The position numbers were made by a program, and so were the translations under genes. From Siphonodentalium dalli (taxonomy: Eukaryota > Mollusca > Scaphopoda > Gadilida > Siphonodentaliidae): 64,000 nt of DNA. This document shows, piece after piece, positions 11,801 through 23,800 of this stretch. Each line of letters begins with the position of its first letter. Positions within the stretch are counted from its first letter, which is position 1. The stretch lies in contig CP136069.1 of NCBI GenBank assembly GCA_032622095.1, positions 51,382,760 to 51,446,759 on the forward strand, given 5' to 3'. The notes beneath the pieces are model-generated. The model searched no databases and was not told the origin of the DNA. It saw only the letters and a list, made by a program, of their open reading frames with translations.

Positions 11801-14800
11801 TTTATAACAAGATTCACAACAGGGGCTTCCATGTCAAAAGCACAGCGAATCAACTCATGAATATTGATGAGATGTGTCTGCTATAACCGGAAGTCAACGA
11901 ATTTTACAATGGTTTCTTTCGAAAATAGAAATATTGACTTTTGAACAATAAAGTGGCCGCCCATTAAGGGTATATTTTTCTGTTTTTGCCCACTTATACC
12001 ACTCGTTGGTCATGTTTGACAGGTGGTCGCTCACGACAGTTCATTTATATAATAAAATCAGTCTGTACATCGCCAATACGGCCGGTAAAGACAGGTGGTC
12101 GTTCTCAACAGTGGCCGCAGATTACAGTTTTCACTGTATATGAGCTTCCATTAATAATTGTTCAGAGCAGGAGACATCAACATTCTATGCAGACAAGAAG
12201 AATCAGATTAATGATACGGTCGTGCTTTAAGTTTGTATTTATGAGCTTCCTCTATTGATTTTCAGAGCAGGAGACAACAACGTTTTATGCAGACAAGAAG
12301 AATCAGATTAATGATACGGTCGTGCTTTGTGTGGAGACATGGCAGGGAGAACGTCTGCTCTGCCGCGAGTATTCGGAACCTGTATCAAACTTTGGTAAGG
12401 CCTAACAATTTTTTACCCTGTGCCAATGCATTCTCTTATATATGCGAGTCGACCATAGGTCGCCTCGCATATATAAGAGAATGCATTGGCCTAACAATTT
12501 TTTACAATTTTAATAATTTTTTCTTGTATTCTTTAACAATTTTATAATTTCACCCATACAGAGCCCCAGACAAACATGAGCAGACGACACTCTTTTATAT
12601 GCTTCTATATATGTGTGGGGCTCCCTGCAGGGTAATGGATGTTTTTTATTTTATGTCCTAAAAATTGTAAGAAACAATTATTTAAAAAAAATAATAAAAA
12701 ATTGTTAGGCCAATGCATTCTCTTATATATGCGAGGCGACCTATGGTCGACTCGCATATATAAGAGAATGCATTGGCACAGGGTAAAAATATCCCGACTT
12801 ACGACTGGATTTGATATGGCGGGTCACACCAATTTAAATTGGATTATCTCTTCCACAACATGATCTATATAGTTTCCTGGCTATGAAATAATAAATATCG
12901 AAGACCTCCTGGCCGGAAATGCATCTATCAATTAATATTGATGTTATTTCAAATTTTTTTCGTATAAAATAACTTTTTGCCGTTCAATAATGGTCCCTGA
13001 TATTCACGACTGTCTTTTTGTCCCCCGAATTTTTTTTTCGGGGGACTATTAAAATAGCCGGTGTCCGTCCGTCCGTCCGTGTGTCCGGGAAATGGTTTCC
13101 GGATGATAACTTTAGTTTCGGTTATTAGATCAAAAGCAAATTTCATAGGTGAGTTTATCAGACCAAAATAAAGGTCAAGTTCGAATATGGGTTTGCTCCG
13201 CCCATTTTTGCTAGAGTTATGGACCTTTTTTTACTTAGAAAACCCCTGAAAGTTGGTTTCCGGATGATAACTTTAGTAGAGTTAATCGGATTCAAACCAG
13301 CAAAACACAGGTCAAGTTCGAACTTGGGTTCTGCCCGACCATTTTTGGCAGAGTTATGCCCCTTTTTCGACATAGAAAATTCAGTTTTTCTTCTGTTTTT
13401 TTGTTTCCGGATGATAACTTGATTTTGGATTGTTTATATGCAAAACCCGTTTTGTGGATTACTTATATCAAAATACAGCTCAAATTCGAATTTCGGATTA
13501 ATCTGATAATTTTTGCAAGAGTTATGGCCCTTTTTTGTCCGCCGACCCGACATATAAAACCCCAAAAGTTGGTGTCCAGATGTTAACTTTAGTAGAGTTA
13601 ATCAGATTTAAACCAAATTTGGTATGTGCCTTTCTCCCAGCAAAACACAGGTCAAGTTCGAATTTGGGTTCTGCCCGCCAATTTTCACCAGAGTTATGTC
13701 CCTTTTTGACTTAGATTTTTTGCCAATTTGAGGTTTCCGGATGATAACTTTAGTAAATGTGTACTGAATGAAATTAAATTTGGTATATGTAGGTTTACTA
13801 GCACAAAAGACAGATCAAATTCGATTTTGTGTCCCGCCATGCCAATTTTTATACGCAAACAACGGTCGTATCAAGCCGACGCTTAGAGGCGGACATGAGG
13901 TCTACTGACCTTTTATTCTATTTCTCACTTTTTCGGTTTCCAGATTATATCTCAAGTTTGGATCCTTTAATTGCAAATACCGTTTTTATGTGGATCAGTC
14001 ATATCACGATACAGGTCAAGTTCGAATTTGAGTTTGAACCGATGATTTTTCTCAGAGTTATGGTCTTTTCTTCATTTTGTGCCAATTTGAGGTTATATTT
14101 TTACTTTAAGAGTTTTTTTAAAGATTTGGTTATTTGTATGCATGTCAGTAATGAGACAATGCACAAGTGTCTTATCCATATAGTATACTTCTACAAAGCC
14201 TCCACTCCAAATGAAGCCACCGGTTCGGGGGACACTGTGGCCAAGCGGCCTTTTATTTTATTTGTGTTTTTGAGTTATTTTCATTTACTTCAATCATTGA
14301 AAATAATCGTATGCTACACTCTAGGTCCTATCTACTTTATTCGCACTTAATATTACAATATATACACTCAATCGGAGATATTTTGTGGCTCACATTCATT
14401 CAGAGCACTGCCCTGGAGGCCTCTATCTAAAAGTTCTATATATTGAACAAATAAGTGTCCCATTAATTGAATAAAATAGTATTAATTGATAGAATCATCT
14501 CCGGTCAGGGATTTCCAACTCAAACGTATTATTTCATACCCAGGAACCTATTTAAAATTTGTCTTTTAAAGAGATGATCCAATAAACAATTTTTTTGTTT
14601 TAAAAGGATATATTAAGCTCAGGTTAAACCCTTTCTATACTCATTACTCATTGATGAGTAGTTGCCTTAGGAAATGTTCAAATGTTGTTTGTTGGACATA
14701 TTATCTAAACATTTCCCATCAATGAATATGAATTCTGCGCTTAACATTATCATAATGTTTGACTGCATGATGTCTGCTCATATTTCCTTGACATCCTTAA

Positions 14801-17800
14801 CATGAGAAATGGACCATTCCAATGTATACTGCTGTAACTGAATGGGATAATCCAGTTATTAAAGAAAGGGTTAAGCTTCTTCTCAGCTCCACATAAAAAC
14901 TTGCATGTATAGGATTATAGCAACCACCAAGGGTGCTTATACCTAAGGCAGGTGAATGACGTCATAGCAACCACCAAGGGTGCTTATACCTAAGGCATGT
15001 GAATGACGCCATAACAACCACCAAGGGTTCTTATACCTAAGGCAGGTGAATGACGTCATAGCAACCACCAAGGGTGCTTATACCTAAGGCAGGTGAATGA
15101 TGTCATAGCAACCACCAAGGGTGCTTATACCTAAGGCAGGTGAATGACGTCATAGCAACCACCAAGGGTGCTTATACCTAAGGCAGGTGAATGATGTCAT
15201 AGCAACCACCAAGTGTGCTTATACATGTACCTAAGGCAGGTCAATGATGTCATATCAACCACCAAGGGTGCTTATACCTAAGTCAGGTGAATGATGTCAT
15301 AGCAACCACCAAGGATGCTTATACCTAAGGCAGGTGAATGACATCATAGCAACCACCAAGGGTGCTTATACCTAAGGCAGGTGAATGATGTCATAGCAAC
15401 CACCAAGGGTGCTTATACCTAAGGCAGGTGAATGACGTCATAGCAACCACCAAGGGTGCTTATACCTAAGGCATGTGAATGACGTCATAGCAACCACCAA
15501 GGGTGCTTATACCTAAGGCAGGTGAATGATGTCATAGCAACCACCAAGGGTGCTTATACCTAAGGCATGTGAATGACGTCATAGCAACCACCAAGTGTGC
15601 TTATACATGTACCTAAGGCAGGTGAATGATGTCATATCAACAACCAAGGGTGCTTATACCTAAGGCAGGTGAATGACATCATAGCAACCACCAAGGGTGC
15701 TTATACCTAAGGCAGGTGAATGATGTCATAGCAACCACCAAGGGTGCTTATACCTAAGGCAGGTGAACGACGTCCTAGCAACCACCAAGGGTGCTTATAC
15801 CTAAGTCAGGTGAATGATGTCATAGCAACCACCAAGGATGCTTATACCTAAGGCAGGTGAATGACATCATAGCAACCACCAAGGGTGCTTATACCTAAGG
15901 CAGGTGAATGATGTCATATATTTCTTTCTATATCCATCAGTGATTTTTCAAGATCGCGGTTATAGATATTGGAGAAATTGTCACTTGACTTCCGGTTGCA
16001 AAAAAACGCGGAATTGGAAATGAAGCATCGCGATAAAAATTAAAGTAACTACTTCACAACTTACGAAGAATTCACATGTGATTTAATTCTATTAATTTCA
16101 TTTAGACCAATTTCGTTGGTCAGCTTAATGAAAACGAAAAATGAAGAAGTCATGACGATAATCCAGACAAGATTTTACAATCCACGACAATTTGGCATGT
16201 CGTCACCGTCGTGACCACTGCATTATGTTACATACATTTTCTTAGCGTTATGTTGCCGAAAAAAGGCAAATTTGAGGCACATCATGTGTGCTTGCTCCAC
16301 TACATGTCACGTATGATTCATATTAGCCATTTATTATGGCAGTGGTATTTGCAGACCATGTACTCTTTGGACATATTCGGAAAAAATAAAAACATGTAAA
16401 ATTTATCGTACCTTATTATTAGTCATAATAGCATGGGAAAATGAGAATAATTGAGATATTAATGTGTTTATGCTATGATTAGGGATGGTTGGCACAAATG
16501 ACATAATTATATTCACTCTGAAATTATCTGAAATTAAAAAAGAACTATTTTTTACTTTCAATGTTCTACATGTGTAATTGGCCAGTGGTGGCTCCTTGGA
16601 CATACCCAAACAGATACAGATTGTTTAAAAATTTGCAGTGGACAAAATGTCTGTCAGATACATAAGTGCACTGGACAATGTTGGACAATGACCGTGACTA
16701 GCCACTTATTTTGAGCCTTGGATATGAGTACATATAACATGCAGCTGTGCCAATAAATCTACCATAAACTCTACCGATAGGCTTATCATGCTAATTTCTT
16801 TCAATTTCTGTGAGTTGTCTTTTTAACACTTGATTGATTGATTGTTTATTGGTGATATCACAGGTCCCTGGCACAATAGACCCCAACCACCCAAAGACAT
16901 ATATATATGTGTCTTTGTGTGGTTGGGGTCTATTGTGCCAGGGACCTGTGGGAGTGTGGGTGATATAATTCAATAATTATGTTCACAACATATACCATTA
17001 AGAAGAGTACAGTAATGCTCTAAGTAATCGACTCCTTAACCACAGCAGAATAATGGGTAACTTTTCAGATTTAGTCGGAAATATGGCTTGTTGCCATTCA
17101 TTGGAAAGTTTATATATAAGAGAATGCATTGGCACAGGGTTTTCGCAAGTTTTTCTGGAAGCTCCAGTCATGGACATTTCATAAATTAGAATAGTAAGAT
17201 ACTCATCTGCATAATACAAAAAAATCCCTTTATGAGACGATTGTTTTTACTTATACAGGGTAACATGATATTACAATAGAATACCAATGACATTTATGTT
17301 GTTAATGGTAGTTTTATGGTAATATCATGTTACCCTGTAACATGCTAACCCTAAAATGACATAGATGTCGTACTACCTGCCAAAGGATTAAAGGTAGGAC
17401 CTTCTTAATGCATATGGAATGGGCAGATGTGAAAAGTTATAAAACATAATTATTTACATAAATTATATAATATAAACTTAATATCATGGATTGATATTTC
17501 TTGAAGGATAGATAGACACCAGAGAGTCCTCATGAATTCGTCATTTTTTCGGAACTGTCAAAAGTTACCAGTGGAGTACTGCAGTGCAATGTATTGGGGC
17601 CGACATTATTCATCATTTTCATATACGATTGTGTCAACAGCTTATGTGATATATTCAGCAGATGACAGGAAACTGATACGAAACCCGAATCGTCAGGATT
17701 TACAGACATCAACGCCATGTGCAAAAACATTAATGGATTGGAAATTAATATTCAATTAAGAAAACATTAACATTATCCACTCCGCGGACACAATAACCCT

Positions 17801-20800
17801 GGATTTTAAAAGGTTGATTGATTGACTCCTATCTATACGATAAAAAATATGACTTTTATTGTTGATACCTCATTTTGGGATATTGTATTACATTTACTGC
17901 AATACCATATGGGATTATAAGTCGAACAGTAATTCTCCTAAACACGATTTTGCATACCAAAAGCATTGTTATGTATACATTACTGTCAAGCCTGATTATA
18001 GCGTGTCTGTCATAGCGGGCTAGCATCACTAAATTCACCTTCTGGGGATCTCGTTCTGCTTAGGCCTCATGTACTCTGCAAAGTTTCTTTATTGTCAAAT
18101 TTCTATAGAAACATCTTCACATAGATTCTATTTCTTTTTTGGTTTAGTTTCTCTATATCCCCAAAATTGACACTTTGCATATTCAAGGTTCCCACATCAC
18201 AATATTCACCATTTGGGAACTTCAATCTGAGTCTATGTCTCCCATAGCAGATGAGGCCATACAGAATGAGGTCTCCAGATGGTGAATTTGGTGATGCCAG
18301 TCCTCTATGCAGGATAGCATCACTCAATTCACCCTCTGGGGACCTTATTCTGCAAATGACAGACATACTAGACTCAGGCTTGACAATGTCTACATTATCA
18401 ACCAAATTCCAATTAGTTCAATAAAAAAAGGATTGCAAAATATTCCGAAAAACAGATGTTTCTTGACAAATCGCTGTAATGTTTACATACAGTGATGAAA
18501 GATGTATATTGAGTAATCGAGTACCTGATACTGAAATCGTGAAATCTTTTATGCAGAATCTTGTATGTTAGAAGCATTTGGAGCCCCTGAAAGTGGAATC
18601 CCAGATGATGATTCATGGAAGGGTCACATAGCGCTGGCGTTAACAGAGAAAACAAAGTGTAAACCAGGTATGTGATCAAGATTTCAACATTCAGGATTTT
18701 ATTGAGGCAATTGCAGGATAGATTTCTGCATCATACAATACAAAATAATAACATGCATAACAGCACTCAATACCGCATTATGATCCATTTGATATATACA
18801 TATGTAGTATATATTCTGACCCATACATCATTACCTTTTATACACCGTTTGAAAAAATGATCATAATATGTAATCAGTCCGTCTGTCCATACCAAATTTG
18901 GTACTAGTATGTGTATTTCTCAGTTAAAAATACAGGCTAAGTTCGAATATTGGTTCCGTTCAATTATTTTTAATATCCATTTTGCAAGCGCTGTTAACAT
19001 GAAGAACCAGCCCAATTAATATATCTGTTGATAGCAGGTCATTCACTCAAGCAGGGAGTAATCAATTTTAAATAGGACACAGTGTTAGAGATAGCTCAGG
19101 TCAGCTGGGGATTTGTTTATGGACATATGACCTAAACCCCATCTCAGCCCAAAGGTTTATATTAGTTCTTGCAAAATGGATGCTTACAATTTTCCAGCAC
19201 AAACTAACATTCGAGCCTTGCACTAGTTCATGTACTTTTTATGGCAGTTAATCATTCCCATTAGTTTTTAATACTTTCTGAGAACGCTGTTCCCCTAATT
19301 TCCCTTCTAAAGGTATGATTAAAGTCACCTTTTTTACCTTTTTATTGTGCCCCGAAAAAAATATTTCGGGGGACTATTAAAATAGCCGGTGTCCGTCCGT
19401 CCGTCGTACCGTCCGTCCGTCTGTCCGTGCGTGCGTGCGTGCGTCCGGAAATGGTTTCCGGATGATAACTTTAGTTTCGGTTATTAGATCAAAAGCAAAT
19501 TTCATAGGTGAGTTTATCAGACCAAAATAAAGGTCAAGTTCGAATATGGGTTTGCTCCGCCCATTTTTGCGAGAGTTATGGCCCTTTTTTGACTTGGAAA
19601 ACCCCTGAAAGTTGGTTTCCGGATGATAACTTTAGTAGAGTTAGTCGGATTCAAAAAAAATTTGGTATATTACTTTCTCCCAGCAAAACACAGGTCAAGT
19701 TCGAACTTGGGTTCTGCCCGACCATTTTTGGCAGAGTTATGCCCCTTTTTCGACATAGAAAATTCTATTTTTCATCTTTTTTTTGGTTTCCGGATGATAA
19801 CATGATTTTGGATTGTTTATATGCAAAACCCGTTTTTTTGTGGATTACTTATATTAAAATACAGCTCAAGTTCGAATTTCGGATTAATCCGATAATTTTT
19901 GCGAGAGTTATGGCCCTTTTTTGTCCACCGACCGGACATATAAAACCCCAAAAGTTGGTGTCCGTATGATAACTTTAGTAGAGTTAATCAGATTTAAATA
20001 AAATATGGTATGTCTCTTTCTCCCAGCAAAACACAGGTCAAGTTCGAATTCGGGTTCCGCCCGCCAATTTTCACCAGAGTTATGTCCCTTTTTGACTTAG
20101 AATTTTTGCCAATTTGAGGTTTCCGGATGAAAACTTTAGTAAATGTGTACTGAATGAAATTAAATTTGGTATATGTAGGTTTACTAGCACAAAAGACAGA
20201 TCAAGTTCGACGAATTTGAGTTTGATCCGATGATTTTGCTCAGAGTTATGGGCTTTTCGACTTAGAAAATTCATTTTCTTGTAATTTTCTTCATTTTGTG
20301 CCAATTTTAGGTTATATTTTGACTTTAAGAGTTTTTTTAAGATTTGGTTATTTGTATGCATGACAGTAATGAGACAATGCACAAGTGTCTTATCCATATA
20401 GTATACTTCTACAAAGCCTCCGCTCCAAATGAAGCCACCGGTTTGGGGGACACTGTGGCCGAGCGGCCTTTTATTGTTATATGATCTGCTTGGTTTGGTT
20501 TTCAGATAGCATAGATTCCTTCAGGTGGTGCACTTGATTTAAGTAGTTTTCTGTGTATGTTCATCTAAACTTTCCACCTCCATAGCTCAGGTGAAGAAAC
20601 CCCTTAACAACATAACATAGACAGTAGGGCTTCATGGTTTTTCGGTATTTAGTCATACCACCGTTTTATTTTTAATACCGTGTAGTCGGTATTGGATTAC
20701 TTGAATAGTCGGTATACCGCGGCACACTATATTTTCTTCTTTTAGTCAGTTTTACGACAGCAAATGTCAATAAATTACATATTCCGAGGCAATAAAGCAT

Positions 20801-23800
20801 GCTTGTATGTAATGAAAGAGAACGAGAACCTGCAAGAGGAAACGAGAACCAGCGAGATGAAACGAGAACCAGCGAGATGAAACGAGAACCAGCGAGACGA
20901 GATGACATGCAACCAGCCAGTCGCCCAGAGTGTAACTGCAGCAAAGTGCGAAAATCAATTATAACAAAGGCAGCACCAACACGTTGTACGCTGATGAATG
21001 TGTGTTTATAGTCGTCTCATATGCAGCTTAAATAAGTGTACACAAAGCAATAATTACACCATGGTCGCCATCCATATAATTAGACAGTTGGAAGTAAGGT
21101 TTGATTTCATTATTGTTCACATGTTTCATTTATAAAAAAGCCACCAGTCAAATAAAGCCACCTTATTTAGTGGGGGGGACGTGTGGCCTGGCGGCATGTT
21201 ATGTAATTAGTTTGTCCATCTGTCTATCCGTCCGTTAATATTATTGGTTTCTGACTGATAACTCCAGTTTGGATTATTTGATCAGCACCAAATTTGGTAT
21301 CTTTCAGCCAAAAAAAAAAATACTGGCCAAGTTCGAATATAAGTCCAATTACGTTTACATGAGTTACGGCCTCTTTTCATCTTAATAACAATTTTACAAG
21401 TAATTTAACAGATGTATTTAGCCATGCCCTAGCAATGCTCTTGTTCCACACCTAATACCTACTGTTTTCCATTGTCTGAAAAATTGTGGTGGGTCTAAAC
21501 AAGGATTTCATTTTAATATAGGGGTGAGCCTAATAGCAACCACCAGGTGGTTGTTTATACCTTAGGCGCAGGTGAATGACGTCATATATTATTTTTTTCT
21601 ATAACCATCAGTGATTTTTCAAAGATCGCGGATGTGGATTTTGGAGAATTTGTCACGTGACTTCCGGTTAGCAACCGTGTGGAGATTGCAAAAAACACGG
21701 AATTGGGAATGAAGCATCGCGATAACTTACGAAGAATTCACATGTGATTTAGGTCTATTAATTTCATTTAGACCAATTTCTTTGGTTAGCTTAATAAAAA
21801 CGAAAAATGAAGAAGTCATGACGAGAATCCAGACAAGATTTTACAATCCACGACACGTCCTGTCAAGTTGACATGTCATCTCTGTTGTGACCACTGCATG
21901 ATGTCACATAAATTATTCTCAGCATTATGTCGCCTAAAAAAAGGCAAATTTGAGGCACATCACGTGTGGTTGCTCCACTACATGTCACGTACCATTCATA
22001 TTAGCGGGCAAGACTTTAATTCTCTTTAAGACTCTACCTTATTTGCTCTATGGAAAATAATACCAGTTTTCATACTTATATATTCATAATAATGAAGTTC
22101 TTATATTTTGAGCATATCTTCATATATTATCCAATCTTAAACTGATAATTTGTCTCTTCTTTGTTCGATAGGTGACCATTTGATTCTATGCCACAACCAG
22201 ACTGAGAAGCTACCACAATGGAAGAAAGAGATCAAACTTGTAAAGAGTCATTTCCTGAACTCAGTAAGAGATTATTTAGATCTATTAACCCTTTACCCAA
22301 CAGAAGGGCCCTGTGCCAATGCATTCTCTTATATATGCGAGTCGACCATAGGTCGCCTCGCATATATAAGAGAATGCATTGGCTTAACACATTAAAAATC
22401 ATAAAATTGTTAAAGAATGTAAGAAAAAATGGTAAAAAGTGTTAAAGAAAGATTTTTTTTAGGCCAATGCAATCTCTTATATATGCGAGGCGACCTATGG
22501 TCGACTCGCATATATAAGAGAATGCATTGGCACAGGGCATAACTGTAACCATCACAATGTGGTCAAGGAGCCGGTTCCAATGATATCCATATTTGTATGG
22601 TTCTATTGAGACAGACCGAAGATATTTTAGGCTGTTGAAGCTTTATTTGGCCGGTTTTTGCCGTTTTGTTGGGTAAAGGGTTAATAAACATCTACAATGA
22701 GATGAATGAACTTGTGCATTGATATTATACACCCATTTGTCTCTGCAGCATGTAATTGAGCAATATTATCCACAAGCAACGAATTGCTTGAGTACAAGCC
22801 TGCATATAGTGTGTCTGACATGTGCAGAATGAGGTCCCTAGAGGGTGAATATAGTGATGTTATCGTGCACAGCCGGCTAGCATCACCAAATTCACATTCT
22901 GGGGACCTCATTCTACTCAGGCCATTGGGAAAGTCCCACCTCTATTTTATTCAACTGAAATTAATCTAATCTGTGGAGAGGCTTATATCTCAAATCATCC
23001 AATTGTATCACAATTTTTTAGTGATTTTTTAGTGATGAACTGATATGGGGAAACCAGCATCAACCGATACCCAGTTGTTAAAATTTACTAATCGGCACAT
23101 GACAATTATTCTATTTATAGTACAAAAAGTGATGCAACACTAACTAGTTACCAAATGTAGAGTAAATGATAATTAATATTGCGTTATTATTTTTAGCTGA
23201 TAATAAGGTGAACATTTATGATCAAACATTGAAGACATTTATCCACGGGTAAATTTAAGATTTCCCATGAGACTCGGAATCCGGCCATCGTGATATACAA
23301 AATTATAATGTAGACTAAATTACATCATAATTATGTCGAGCGTTCAAGGACATTCTATCTTAGCATGCGAGGTTTCGCGTTGTACTTTGACCCACTACCG
23401 GGCCGGAATCTATTTAAGTGACAATGGACAAGGCCAGCCGCCGGCATTTGATAAGAACATGAAACTAAGATGAAGGGGCTACATCTGTCAGCCTGCGTGC
23501 TTCTTGTTGATTGGCTAGAATAATTTTTTACCTATAGTCATCTACTTTAAAACTGAATCAAAAGTTTATTATTTTCACAATTCAAAATGCCACAGAAGCG
23601 CGCTATAATCTGTGTCGGGCAATCGACCACTTGGTCGCCAATCTATTCCCATTTGTGCATACGGCGAAGTCAAAACTAAATTTTTGGTACACAATTTAAT
23701 TGACATCAAAGTCACACAATACATATGATTACGCTTTGTTGTGTAATATCCACTGTATTAACCCTCATACGACGAGAACTGCCCTGGTGCAGCATTAAAG

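Noticed and set aside
13219-14350. Open frames of 67-173 codons in the CCGTCCGT repeats as genes
   Set aside because: They coincide with the GAGTTATGGCCC monomers, are found again in the second copy of the repeat, and carry no domain or splice signals.
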